From Liolophura sinensis (lineage: Eukaryota > Mollusca > Polyplacophora > Chitonida > Chitonidae), in NCBI RefSeq assembly GCF_032854445.1, contig NC_088297.1:1221139-1273638 (forward strand): a stretch of 52,500 nt of DNA, read 5' to 3'. Under the pieces are notes generated by a model. It did no database searches, was not told the origin of the DNA, and saw only the letters and a list, made by a program, of their open reading frames with translations. Position numbers and translations under genes: made by a program. Shown here piece after piece: positions 1 through 10,567 of the stretch (within the stretch, counting starts at the first letter, position 1; each line of letters starts with the position of its first letter).

Positions 1-59
1 TCTTGTTTCCTTCGATCACAAGTTCCAGGAGAGTTCTTTTTACAACAGAATATAGTGAG

Positions 60-260
60 TGCTTCCGTGGCACAGTGATTAGAGCTTATACCCCGAGGAT
101 GGGTGAGATTTAGTTTAAATTGGAGTCGGGTCATACCAAAGACTTTCACAAAGATACTTGTTGCAGCCTCACTTGGCGCCCAGCATCAAGAGCAAGGAAT
201 CGGGACTGGTTTGGCCTGATCTCAGTATAATGGGACTGAGTAAAATTAAGTTGCGACAGA
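60..260 (+). repeat. SINE-2 copy, diverged, 3' truncated
   Basis: The left end reads as a tRNA-like head (GTGGCACAGTGATTAGAGC, A-box-like). It continues into the same body as the other SINE-2 copies: a GGTCATACCAAAGACTTT block, then a CTTGGCGCCCAGCAT block, then CAGTATAATGGGACTG. The 3' CACT-tailed end is missing. It lies just upstream of the first unit of the direct duplication at 338-1630. Confidence 0.6.
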
Positions 261-337
261 GCTTTATTGACATGGACTCGTTCTATGAGAAGAAGCAGTA
301 CATATCTACAAACGCCTTATGAGTGTTACTCTCCCTC

Positions 338-1630
338 TGTTCTCTAGGCAGAGGTGCTGCATCGAAAATTTTACTCTGCCAAGGAGAGGGCAATCGCTTG
401 TGAATTCTCCTCACAGAACCGTTATTTGCGCCCTAGGAGAGTGCGTCTCGTTTTCGCGGTGAGGGAGTCGGGTCATACCTTTTTGGGGGTTTGACACATG
501 TAATTGACATTCAGGCCTACGTAAACATGAAGGGCAACACAACCATGACAACTCCATGCCTTTGCAATAGAGGCAGCTTTTCATTCTCCAGACTGGGGTT
601 AATTTCGGAAATGAATGATTTCCCGCATCCCGTTGGCCGATGCAGCACGGTTATTAAAACACACCTCAAACAATCAGCCCATTTGGTTCAAAACAAATTA
701 AACTCAACGCTTCAATATTACTTTAAGATTATTTGCAGTGATTTGCTCAAATTTGTCCTAGTTTTAAGGACAGATGTTATGTCACGAGTGAATGACTCTT
801 ATAGCGATGATATCGATAGAACGGCCGTGTCAGTGAGGGATTCCCCCAAGGCCTTGGGTCCATAAATAGCTGACTAGTTTGCAAAAAAGAGGCTATGATC
901 ATTTGAATCGAGATTTGTCAACAGCCGGTCAGAAAGCCACCTGGGAAACAAAGGCCGTGATGTGCACTTGCCCGTACGTATCAATTGAGATATGCGTCTA
1001 ATCTTATGACGCTTCTTAATCACATGTCCGAGGAATTGCTGCAATATTAAATCCCAAGCATGCCGGCCTGGCCCAGATAGCACAGTTGGTAGAGCGTCTG
1101 CTTCGGGACCGGTAGATCCAGGATCAATTCTTGATCGAGTCACACCTAAGACTTTAAAAGAGGAAATTGTAACTTTCTTGCTTGGCGTTCAGCATGAAGT
1201 GGATAGTGCAACGACTGGCTGACGCGTATCAGTATAATGGATCGGGCGGGGCCACTTACTTGCTTTCGGTAAGTCGTCTCAGTGAAGCAGCACTAAATAA
1301 AAGAGCGGTGGAAATCCGTCCTGCACCAAGGAGGCACATTACACGTACGTGCACCCTAAGGATTCCTTCGTCGTCATATGACTGAAAAATTCTCACTCCC
1401 AAGCATGCACTGTAGAAGCACACATACACAAAATATAGACTATTATTTCCCTTTACTCATGCCGTACCATACGCAAACATATCTGAACCATTATCGGAAA
1501 CGAGTATATGTGCAATTTTCTTTCAAATTATTAGGAAGTACAAAATAAATAAAAATAAGGTGAAGAGCATGTGGCGTTTCTGGATATGACAAGGACATCA
1601 TATTCTTCTCATATTACATTTAATGTTAGC
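338..1630. repeat. Direct duplication, unit 1 (partner 2460-3345)
   Basis: Long stretches match the second unit in the same order. Examples are the CTACGTAAACATGA block (519 versus 2555), GACAGATGTTATGTCA (770 versus 2810), the CAGCC-TCAGAAAGC block (about 920 versus 2960), and CAAATTATTAGGAAGT-like sequence near 1525 versus 3225. I see no gene in it. The open frame at 491-865 is broken in the partner and starts inside unrelated sequence, so it is not called. Unit 1 is longer because it carries a SINE-2 at 1064-1396. Confidence 0.75.
1064..1396 (+). repeat. SINE-2, full-length copy with 12-bp target duplication
   Basis: The element starts with a tRNA-like head: an A-box-like AGCACAGTTGGTAGAGCG, then a B-box-like AGGATCAATTCTTG. 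It continues through the SINE-2 body and ends near GTCGTCATATGACTGAAAAA. The 12-mer TCCCAAGCATGC flanks it perfectly at 1052-1063 and 1397-1408. The partner duplication unit near 3100 has one copy of this site (CCCAAGCATAC) and no SINE. The tRNA-derived origin is inferred from the box motifs. Confidence 0.85.
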
Positions 1631-2050
1631 TTCGTGATCACGTGGTCTGTGTTCGGCCAACCGTACAAAAAGTCTTCTAGTTATTGTTAGCCTCCTCTTT
1701 AAACGATTTACTCCAAAAAAGAAAAAAAAAGAAGTCGATAGTCTCCCTTGAAAATAGCAACTTACATTGTATAGGAGCCCGGACGTTGGAGATCACTAAC
1801 GGGATCTCCCTTCCAGTCCGACAGCTACCAGTTAGCCCTGCTTGTACAAAAACATCACGAAGACTCAGAAAAATATTTCTAACAGAAATATTTACGCTAT
1901 CTGTAGATTTGACAACTATACAAGTCGAACCATTACATTATAGCCGAAAGCAATTAAAAAAAAGAGGCATTTTCCATGCCATAAGATTAGAGAGGCATTT
2001 TTTCTTCCAAGGCGTTTGTTATATATAAAGTCATCTGATATAATTTATTT
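1631..2050. other. Non-coding stretch, nothing recognised
   Basis: AT-rich sequence between the first duplication unit and the inverted SINE-2. The 114-codon frame at 1684-2028 starts from a non-ATG codon and has no recognisable domain or composition, so it is not called a gene. Confidence 0.5.
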
Positions 2051-2051
2051 A

Positions 2052-2370
2052 GAGTTAGTGAGTGAGTACTGGGGTTTAACGTCGTACTGATCAGTTTTTA
2101 GTCACATGACGACAAAGGAATCATTGGAGGGCATGTAATGTGCCTCCTTGTTGCAGGACGGATTTCCACCGCTGTTTTATCTAATGCTGCTTCACTTACC
2201 GAAGGCAAAGTAAGCCGACCGCCCGAGCCATTATACTGATACGGGTCAACGGGTCGTTGGACTATCCCCTTCATGCTGAACGTCATGCGAGGAAGTTACA
2301 ACTACCTCTTTTAAAGTCTTAGGTGTGATTCGATGCAGGACTGATCCAATCAAGAGACGCAGTATACATG
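2052..2370 (-). repeat. SINE-2 copy, reverse orientation
   Basis: It begins with the inverted tail GTGAGTGAGTACTGGGGTTT, continues through AACGTCGTACTGATCAG and AGTCACATGACGAC, and then gives the reverse complement of the body seen at 1064-1396. Shared points include the GTATCAGTATAATGG segment (here near 2230) and the GTGCAACGACTGGC-like segment. The copy supplies the 3' tail that defines the family: a short CATATGAC motif, then ACGACGTTAAACCCC, then CACT repeats. Confidence 0.75.
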
Positions 2371-2459
2371 TATACGCACAGCACATAAATGTTACCTCCC
2401 TTGTTCCAACAGCACACGGTCCAATACTGATTACCTATGTGCTCAATTTACAGCCATTT

Positions 2460-3345
2460 CGTTGAGTGCAACGTTTTCTAGGCAGATGTGCGTCTCGTGT
2501 TTGCAGTGAGAGAATCCCTTCTGTTGGGTTTGGCACTCGTGATGGATACGTACACCTACGTAAACATGACAGGCAACACAACCATGACAACCCCACGCCT
2601 TTGTACTTGAGGCAATTTTTCCTTTTTTAACTTGGGAATAATTTCGAAAATGACAGCTCTTCCGTATCCCGTTTGCCGATACAGCAATGCTATCCAAACT
2701 CACCTTCAAAGAATCTACCTGTTTGTTTGAAAGGAAATTAAATTCTACTTTTCGATATAACTTTAAGATTCACTGCATTGATTTGCACAGATTTATCTTA
2801 GTTTTATAGACAGATGTTATGTCATGCGTGGATGAATCTGATAACGACGATACCGATAGCTGTACGCTGTACAGCCGTGTTAGTGAGGGAATCTTCAAAG
2901 CCTTGAGCCTTCAATAGCTGACCTGTTCGCGAAAACGAGGCTAGCGTGATTTGAACTGAGATTTGCCAACAGCCAATCAGAAAGCTTACTAGGAAACACG
3001 TGCCGTGATGTGTACTTGATAGTGTATGTCAATCGGGTCAAACGTCTGCACTTATGACTCTTTGTCGTCATATGACTGAAAAATTGTTATGACGTAAAAT
3101 CCCAAGCATACACTGTACAAGCATACATAGACAAAACACAGACTATTATTTCCTTTACTCATGCAGTGTCATACGCAAACACATCTGAACCATGTCGAAA
3201 ACGGCGTTATGCACACTTTCCTTTCACATTATTAGGAAGTGTTAAGTAAATTAAGTACAAAATAAATAAAAAATAAAATGAGACAAAGAAGGTTTCTTGA
3301 TACGACCAGGACATCACATTCCTCCCTTATTACATTCAAAGGGGA
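2460..3345. repeat. Direct duplication, unit 2 (partner 338-1630)
   Basis: Same order of blocks as unit 1 but without the 333-bp SINE-2. Identity looks patchy, with short indels throughout, so the duplication is not recent. The end near 3345 matches the end of unit 1 (GACATCA-ATTC-TC-TATTACATT). Confidence 0.75.
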
Positions 3346-3407
3346 GTCCGTGTCCGACGTGGTTAGCGTGCCAGCGCGGCGCAGTCACCCAGGAGCCTCT
3401 CACCCAT

Positions 3408-3605
3408 ATGTATTTATCTATTCATTTCACTGGTGTTTTACGCCACTCTCAAAAACACTTCGTTTATACAAGGGCGGCAAGCATGTCGGTAGGAGTAAAC
3501 CCACGACCATCCACAGATTGCTGGCAGATCTTCCCACGGGTGACTGAACGCTCCTGACTCATTGAGCTGCGCCCACATGCTACAACCACTCGACCACGCA
3601 TAAAA
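3408..3605 (-). repeat. SINE-1 copy, diverged, reverse orientation
   Basis: It starts with the inverted tail TATTTATCTATTCATTTCAC and TGGTGTTTTACGCC. It then passes through the core (CCCACGACCATCCACAG, TTGCTGGCAGATCTTCCCAC) and the head (CTCATTGAGCTGCGCC, ACCACTCGACCACGCA). The match follows the full-length copies at 17108-17382 and 32978-33236. Confidence 0.8.
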
Positions 3606-4940
3606 CTGAGTGCATTTATTTCATTTTTTTTCTTAACGACGTAGGTGGTAAGTTATCTGGATGGAGAAAACTGATATGCACAGTACAAAGAAACGATCAC
3701 GTATTGCCAACAAGAACCAACGCTCAGATGAAGCCGAGGATTCTGCATATACCCCGGTCCCGTGTGTCCCGTTTGTCCTGTGTGTCCCAGAGACGTGTGT
3801 CTCCATCGGCGCAAGATCGTTGTCCTATCTCGCATTACTTCATATCCCTATGTTGAGAAATGGGGAATCAACCCTATGGTAATATAGTTTTAATGTTCTT
3901 TTATATGCATGCACGCTAGTTTTCGGCCGCCCATTCAAAAAAGCTTTTATCTCCGTCGTCATGTTACAATATTTGTGAACCATGCATCTATTTTATATAT
4001 ATCATATATCTAACTAAATAAACAGAGCTCTAGATCTGCAGGTTTTCAGAAAATTTTCACAATCAAAAATACACCATTTATTTTTCTATTTTGCTTGGAT
4101 TTTTGCAGATACAGGCATTAGTTACATTCTCTATTTAGCTCGATGACTTCCTAAATGTTGTAATCAGCACGGTTAGGTGCTGATAGTGGAACAAGATGTG
4201 TGACCTCACTGAGATATATTTACCCGGCTTCCTCATTGACCAGAAATAATTTTTGAGGCGTACCTGTGGATTGGTCAATTTCTCCAAAAATATTCCTAGC
4301 AAATCTAAATGCGCCATTTATTAAATCTCAGTCGGTGTTGACTCCTTATCCAAGTCGAAGGTGCAGTTCAAAGTATAGGGAGATATCACACAACACAGTT
4401 GAAACGCTTGTGGTAAGGTTCAGAAAAGAGTTTGCCCAATTCTGGCACTGAACAACAACCACGTTAAAAACGAGTGGCTACTCCTCATCCACTTAGAAGA
4501 TACATTTCCCAACGGCATGACGTTAACATTTGGGATCTAATTGCGGCCTACAGACTTGAGTGTTCGCCGGGAAGATTTCTATATTCGTACTTTTGATATA
4601 TAGAGGCATATTATAGTCTCAAAGGAAATTACACTAACTGTAGAAATATAGATATTTGATGTATTTCTTGCAATGCTCGCTTACCGTGGAAATGCATGTA
4701 ACGTACACACATTCTAGCTGTGACTTACACCGTGTAAGGGTTTGTATCTTTGCAGCGCTTTGGATGCTGAATATCATGATATCCTGACTATGTAATGCTG
4801 CCTCATTGACTGCAAATTTACAGTCAGAATACAGCTGTTGATCTTTAGAAAAATACACTGTAGCCTATAATGCCAGCAAATTTTAATGTAAACTATATAT
4901 ACACTATTTGTAATTATAGTATATCCATTTTCCTGGGGGA
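3606..4940. other. Non-coding stretch upstream of EF-hand copy A
   Basis: No gene, tandem array or recognisable repeat is visible. Open frames here are under 75 codons with no recognisable features. AT content rises toward 4860-4940. The first exon of copy A, if it has one, could lie here, but I cannot pick a donor site with confidence. Confidence 0.4.
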
Positions 4941-4942
4941 CT

Positions 4943-5037
4943 TATAAAACATACATCTACAATCACCTGATGACGTCGTCAATTTGCTCACGCACGCACG
5001 CGCACACACACGCACCCATATATAATTACATATAAGG
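4943..5037 (+). promoter_or_regulatory. Possible promoter elements of EF-hand copy A
   Basis: A TATAAAA lies at 4943-4949. A CRE-like TGACGTCG at 4971-4978 sits in the near-palindrome TGATGACGTCGTCA. A second TATAAGG lies at 5031-5037. Between them is a short CA/CG-rich run (4987-5017). A GACGTC core also occurs upstream of copies C, D and E, which is the main reason to note this one. The assignment as a promoter is inference. Confidence 0.35.
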
Positions 5038-5161
5038 CGGCCTTTTCAATATAGAAGAAGGCATTCTGATATTGGTCATTCTGATAACCATTGCTATTGT
5101 CATCTACTTCTCATTTTGTTGTTTCTTTTTTGTTTTAGTCTAGTTTCTGCACTAGTTGAAG

Positions 5162-5701
5162 ATGGAACCGGATACATATATCAAACGAAAGTGGACGGGA
5201 CTTTATAAGTTCTTCAACATAAGCGGCTCGGACCTGTTGATGATTTCGGATTTCATGGAGTATCCATGTCATCTGTTACGGGAGGGAAAGGTGGAGGATG
5301 GCTGTAAAATAGCGACACTCTTCAAAAGATTCTGGGACGGCAATCTGGAATATTCGGGCCGACCCAAGGGAGAAACATCCATCAATCTAGAAGACTGGAT
5401 AAAAGGCCAGTGCACTATGAGCCAGCAGGATTGGTACCATAATGAAGCTATACCAGCTCTCTCAGCCGCTTGGTTTGACATAATGGACGAGAACCATGAC
5501 AACCTAATTAGCCTTGTGGAGTGGCGAGATCACTACAAGGGACACGGGATGAAGGACGAAGAGTTTGTCCGCTCTACTTTCACCAAGATGGATACAAACA
5601 GCGACGGTTTCATCTCCCGACAGGAATTTGATTATGCTATCAAAATGTATGGCAAACACGACCCGGACAATGATTACTCATTTCTTTTCACCCAAGATTA
5701 G
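5162..5701 (+). CDS. EF-hand calcium-binding protein, copy A (SCP/calexcitin/aequorin-like)
   Basis: The product is 179 residues, the usual length of sarcoplasmic calcium-binding proteins and related photoprotein-fold proteins. These are soluble cytosolic Ca2+ buffers or ligand-binding proteins with four EF-hand positions. ATG at 5162 is chosen because MEPDTYIKRKW aligns with the starts of copies C and D; an upstream in-frame TTG adds only two residues. A pyrimidine-rich tract with TTTTAG and CTAG (5133-5143) lies just before it, so a 5' UTR intron is likely. EF1 (residues 19-30) has lost the position-6 Gly (Asp24) and the position-12 Glu (Asp30). EF2 (about 66-78) is degenerate as in all copies. 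EF3 (109-120) has Asn at position 6. EF4 (144-155, DTNSDGFISRQE) is canonical. It ends DYSFLFTQD like its paralogues. Only EF4 looks fully Ca2+ competent. AATAAA lies at 6189. The family is clear; the physiological role is not. Confidence 0.82.
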   Translation: MEPDTYIKRKWTGLYKFFNISGSDLLMISDFMEYPCHLLREGKVEDGCKIATLFKRFWDGNLEYSGRPKGETSINLEDWIKGQCTMSQQDWYHNEAIPALSAAWFDIMDENHDNLISLVEWRDHYKGHGMKDEEFVRSTFTKMDTNSDGFISRQEFDYAIKMYGKHDPDNDYSFLFTQD

Positions 5702-5859
5702 ACAAAATGGATTGTACTGAATTTGACTATAAGTCCAGCTATAACATTGACACTAATCGGCAGACAATATTAACCAGGTTCAGTATTGAATTAGAAAATC
5801 TATCTCCATCAGATTCAAAATGAGTTTTCATTTGCCCATGTAGTATACCAGTTATATAC

Positions 5860-6135
5860 GTACGTTGCCCTTAACAACGGAGAAGATGGAAGCAGTCAGA
5901 TTCATTTTGGGTATTCAGCTGCTGATGTAGTTACATACTCACGTTGTCCGTAACAACTGGGAAAATGCAATCAATCAGGTTCACTTTGGGTATTTAGAAC
6001 GAAGTTGTATTTATGGCTCTGCTGAGAAGTAGAAATCAGTGAGATTCCCTATGAGCTGGACAGTTGTGTACAGGACATTGCTGAGTGGGCAGTAGTAATT
6101 AGATTCACCCTGAATCGTGACACTACTAAGAAGAT
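5860..6135 (+). repeat. Periodic 3'-flank element of copy A
   Basis: The motif AGATTCA(T/C)TTTGGGTATT or close variants recurs about every 60-120 bp (near 5901, 5967 and 6100), separated by GTTGTCCGTAACAAC-like text. The same type of element (GGATTCACACTAAGTATTCA) forms arrays after copies C and D and appears in decayed form after B and E. Confidence 0.55.
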
Positions 6136-6559
6136 TCAAACAAAGATTGGAAAGAAAAAAACTGTTATTGTTTGGTTAATTCTGGGTAAATAAAATATTC
6201 GGTATTCAAAAAAGAATTGTGTACTAATGAAGTTCAGAATATACATGTTGTTCCTCGTCAAAATTGACATTTCCTATTTGTACATCGATTGGTGAGTTGT
6301 CATAGAAACTTGTACGAACTGTCCAGTAAATGTCATGTTGTTTTTTTGTGAAAACGGATAAACTGTTTAAATGGTGGCTTCCGCTAAATCTCCTTCGCCT
6401 TCAGTTTTTTTCTTAAGAAAATTAAGAAACAGAATTTGATTGGAAAAACTGTAGTGGCAGAGATCCCTGTCCGTTTCATCAACCGTAACGTTACATTAAT
6501 TCACGTCATCAGCAATTAAAATGCTACATTTTTGGTTGTTATGGAAATCAGCTCATACG

Positions 6560-6830
6560 AGACGAAATGGATAAAGCGGCCGCTTCAAAGTTTGAAGTCC
6601 TCAGGTCAAACCCGAGTCGTGTCATACCAAATACCTAAAAAGTGCTACTCGTTCCCGCTTTGTTTGACGCTCAATACTTAGAGGCTAGAGCAAGGACACG
6701 CCTGTTTGCCCCGGTGTCAGTACCATTTGACTAGGTGGGCTGTCACGTCTGGTGTCCTTGGCATGATACTCCAGTGGCTCCAGTATACGTAATCACTCCT
6801 CCTCACCATGTAAATGAAAACTGATAAGGC
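6560..6830 (+). repeat. SINE-2 copy shared by units A and B
   Basis: The head GATAAAGCGGCCGCTTCAAA is followed by AGGTCAAACCCGAGTCG (B-box-like), TCATACCAAATACCT, a GACGCTCAATACTTAG block, GTGTCAGTACCATTTGACTA and CACTCCTCCTCACCATGTAA. The ortholog in unit B is at 9915-10150. Confidence 0.7.
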
Positions 6831-7640
6831 CTCAGACCCTCATTGATTTTCTGTAAGAAACAATCTTCACAAGGATGTTTTACTTTACAAGCCTAATGGG
6901 AGAGTTTCGAGTTCGAATTCTTTTACATCTGAAGTTAAAAGAAGTCTTACAGTACAATGTGACCTGTCAGAAATGTTAGGCAATTATTTTTTGTTAAATT
7001 TACAAAAACATGAGCGTCTGAAAAAAATTCACAAAACGCTGTTAGGTGAAGATGGACAAGAATGGACGAGCTCAAAATGTACAATCTTCAGAAGGTTATA
7101 AAAGACCTTTTACAACACATCACTGCAGTTGTTATGGGAACAGCTTCTGAAGTCAACCTCGTCCACATTATACTGACAGAAATAGAAACTGCTGACTGCT
7201 TGTCTTTGCATGGTTCCGTTCTAATTTCGTCCTTTATTTACATTTTTAGTAACGTCTATTTTTGTTGTCGGCTGACCCACGAAATTATGTTTCAACGCTA
7301 AGCACCACACCACGAGAGCACACGGCTCGCTTTTAATCAGTATGGCTTTGGTGAAGTGTAGCCGCATTCTAGTTGTATAGCTCAGCCTGTTATGCAATGG
7401 GCTTAAACACAGGCTGTATATGGTTCCTATAACCTAGAGATTTCTGTCGTTTTGAATCACTGAAATTGCTACTTTATAGTAAAATATAAAGTATATTGTA
7501 ATAATATATTATATAAATATATATGAAATATGAGCTCTGGTTCCAGACAGATTTTGCTTAATCAACAAATATTACCGTAGAATTTCAATGCCTAGATTAA
7601 GAACTCCATCCCATCAATTGAAAATAGAAACAAGACCGAG

Positions 7641-8790
7641 TTATATTTTTAGTTTGGCAAGAACTGTGAGACTGTGTACAATGTGTGCACGAAAAAATGT
7701 GGAAGATGAATACTGATTTTATATCCTTTTTATTGGTCCACTGAATGCTTTTTTCATTGTAAAGGACTTATTACCACTTCGTGTACCTGTGACACAGGAA
7801 GCAGACTTACTTGTCACTAAACAAAAAAATGAACTGAATGATAAAAAACCATGGGCAGACAACAGCGTCTCCAGGAGTAAGTCCAGAGACCAGAACACCG
7901 AGAACAGCAGGCAGAGACTGAACTCAGAAGAGAACACACGGGCCGCAGAAAGAAGGCCATTCTTAACAAAGACATATTTAGGTAACTGTCCATTACCGTT
8001 GCCTTTAGTTTTATTCCAGTGGGCAATCAGGTCTCTGTGAAAGTATTTTCACTGTGTGAAATTTTGTGAAAAAAATGCATGGGTCTGCCATTGAGAAGTA
8101 CTGGATGGGACACATGCGTCCATTTCTTTGAATATAATGGGTTGGTTGGATAGTGCTGTGCTTGCAGTGGAAGGCTGCTTGCGAATGATGCATTTGGAAT
8201 GATGTGGCTATGTTTTTTCCTGCATATCGGTACTACGAAAAGAGATAGGGTAATTGTTGATGCTTGCAATAATTTTTGATGTGGCCTGCTATATATATGT
8301 ATGAAGGAGTCTGGTACACGAAGTTTTACTATCACTGGGCAATGGATTGTTAAGCGACAAGGTAAGATTTTCTTGCCATTGTCTTCATTATGGAAGTCAG
8401 AGTTATGTATTTTCTCATTGGCAGACATTTATATCACGCACTGTTGGGAGTTATTCTCCTGGAGTTTATGCTGAGGTAAAATAGCTATAACACCTAATGT
8501 GTAGATGATTTGAATGGTAACTCTGGCCTGAAATGACAGCTGTATGCGGAGTCAAAAAATTACCAAGCAGACGGCACAAGAAGACGACGCAAATAATTAT
8601 TTTTAACAGCTTGCATTTGATAAGGACATGGAGACAGTGTAGAAAATTAAACCTTTTCCGCCGATTCAGGGACAGTTAAGCGCATGTTCATGTAAGTAGG
8701 TCAGCACTGCATGCAAATTCCCGTTTCGGGAGACAAAGCTATCCCAGCCAGAGGTCAAAAAGTGCGAAAGTAGTTCGGCGCTAATCCAAG
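7641..8790. other. Non-coding stretch between units A and B
   Basis: No conserved coding frame. Frames at 7719-8428 overlap on both strands, have no recognisable domain and begin at arbitrary codons. AT-rich runs occur at 7485-7530. Nothing else is recognised. Confidence 0.45.
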
Positions 8791-9070
8791 ATGGATATGA
8801 ATGCGTATTTGAAACAAAAGTGAAAGGGACTTCTTAAGCCTAAGCGGTTCAGGCCTGTTGACGGGTTCAAAATTCATGGTGTATCGATCTGTTACAAGAA
8901 AGAAAGGTGCCTGCAAAATAGCAAGAATCTTCAAAAGGCTCTGGGATGTTCGTCTGGCACATTTGGGCCGACCCAAACAAGAAACGTCCTTAAATCTAGA
9001 CGGCAGTAATAATCAGATCCACTTTGAGTATTTAAACCAAAAGTGTATTTATGGCTTTGATAAGTAGTAG
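8791..9070 (+). pseudogene. EF-hand copy B, broken duplicate of copy A
   Basis: ATG at 8791 starts MDMNAYLKQK, which aligns with the N-terminus of copy A. Codon 11, tryptophan in every intact copy, is TGA (8821-8823). Indels then move the frame. From 8878 a different frame gives MVYRSVTRKKGACKIARIF and LGRPKQETSLNLD, matching copy A residues about 32-77. The sequence then jumps into 3'-flank type sequence (CAGTAATAATCAGATCCACT, GTATTTATGGCT) that matches copy A about 5985-6110. EF3 and EF4 are therefore deleted. The whole unit belongs to the A/B segmental duplication. It cannot make the family protein. Confidence 0.88.
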
Positions 9071-9534
9071 AAATCCATCAAATTGACTTTAAGTTTTAAG
9101 GAAAATATTGAGCTGACAATATTAATCAGATTCACAAAGAAGACGTATTCATTCAGATTCACTTTATACATGTTTATAACACAACTATAAGACGACTAAA
9201 TAAAAAGACTTGCTTTTTTGTTGGGTAATTATGGCAAGGTGTACATGCAGAAGTGACATCTTAAAGACTGACAAGAAACTTTGAATGCCTGGTTAATTTT
9301 GTTTGAATAAATTATTCGGTATCCCCAGAAAAGAAGCCAAAGAGGAAGTGAACATATTACCCGGTCAGAATTGACCTGTCTTATCTACACGTGAACTGGC
9401 ACTGTGCATTGCAATAGAAAAGGGACTGGCTGTTTAAAGGATTGCCTTCTTATCAATCTCATTCACTACAGTTTTTTTTGTGTTTTTTTTAGAAATCGTT
9501 GCCACAGGCTTTGAACAAAAAAAAAACCTGTCTT

Positions 9535-9960
9535 GTGACAGTTCCCTGTCAGTTTCATCAAACGCAACGTTACTTCAGCTCACGTAATCGGGAACTTAAA
9601 TGCTATACTAATGGTTGTCAAGAAAATCTTAATCTTGGATTTTTAGGAACTTATAAGTTCTTCACAGGAGATTAGTAAAGATCCAAACCGGTTATGTGGC
9701 ATATTGGATAGAGCGTCCGCTTTAAACTCGGGAAACTTAGTGTAAAACCCGTTGCCACAGTATTTAAATGAAAAAGCTATCCTGTGACACTTCCCTGTCA
9801 GTTTCATCAAACGTAACCTTAGATCACCTTAAGTAATCGGGAACTGAAATGCTATGGTTGTCATGGAAATCAAAATCTTGATTTTTTAGGAATTAATAAG
9901 TTCGTCAGAGGTGATTATGTGGCGTATTGGATAGAAAGTGCGCTTTAAACTCGGGAAACC
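9535..9960 (+). repeat. Local direct duplication, about 240-bp units
   Basis: The series CCTGTCAGTTTCATCAAACG, then AATCGGGAACT-AAATGCTAT, then ATGTGGC-TATTGGATAGA and CTTTAAACTCGGGAAAC occurs twice (9545-9735 and 9789-9960). Each unit carries the tRNA-like head of a SINE-2; only the second is followed by the rest of the element. Unit A has a single copy, so this arose after the A/B duplication. Confidence 0.75.
9680..9760 (+). repeat. SINE-2 head fragment
   Basis: TTATGTGGCATATTGGATAG followed by AGCGTCCGCTTTAAACTCGG is the tRNA-like head only. It stops at a repeat junction, where the sequence returns to the CCGTTGCCACAG text of the local duplication. Confidence 0.65.
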
Positions 9961-10150
9961 TAGGGTCAAACCCGTTGCGTCTCATACCAAATACTTTAAA
10001 GAGAGGTGAGAGCAAGTGAACATGATTGGTCGGCCCGGTGTGAGTACAACTGGCCACGTATAGTGTCCTTGGAGTGGTACTTTGGTGGCGTTCGTATACC
10101 TAATGACCCCTCCTCGCCATATGACTGACAATTGATAAACACAACATAAA
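9915..10150 (+). repeat. SINE-2 copy in unit B, same site as 6560-6830
   Basis: The head GTGGCGTATTGGATAGAAAG is followed by GGGTCAAACCCGTTGCG, CTCATACCAAATACTTT, GTGTGAGTACAACTGGCCAC, and the 3' part CCCCTCCTCGCCATATGACT. The flanks match unit A on both sides. Confidence 0.7.
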
Positions 10151-10567
10151 TACAAATTCAAAATAAATTCTCCCTCACTAAGAAAGTGACGCAAACGACA
10201 ATGCCATTTTTGGATACGAAAATGACGTTGTATTCCTCTCATATTACATGTACATCTATGGCTCGGAACAAACTAGGATGTTTTACTTCACAAGCTTGAT
10301 GAGAGAGTTTCGAGTTCGAACTCTTTTACCGCTGAAGATAATGGAAGGCCAACCCTACAATATAACCTGTCAGAAATGTTAGGTAACTATTTGTGATTAT
10401 ATTTACTTCAAATATCGACCATAACCAAAAGAGCACGAGGGCCCACGGGATTCTATTAATCGATTTGACTTTGATGAAGGGCGGCTACATTGTGTACTAA
10501 GCCTGTTATGTACAGTGTTTAGGCACAGATTGTATGTGATTGCCATCCTCAAAAATGTATGTCGAAT

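Larger units (their letters stand above)
5162..7640 (+). repeat. Segmental duplication A/B, unit A (partner 8791-11050)
   Basis: After the gene, unit A shares in order with unit B: the CCCTGTC-GTTTCATCAA block (6467 versus 9545 and 9789), the SINE-2 (6560 versus 9915), GAGAGTTTCGAGTTCGAA (6901 versus 10302), the TCAGAAATGTTAGG block (6966 versus 10369), the AGCCTGTTATG block (7384 versus 10500), and CAGACAGATTT-CAACAAATATTA (7540 versus 10955). The SINE-2 is at the same site in both units, so it is older than the duplication. Confidence 0.75.

Noticed and set aside
7719-8428. Cluster of overlapping 69-133 codon frames on both strands
   Set aside because: No domain, no splice-site support and no match within the window; frames overlap in conflicting directions.
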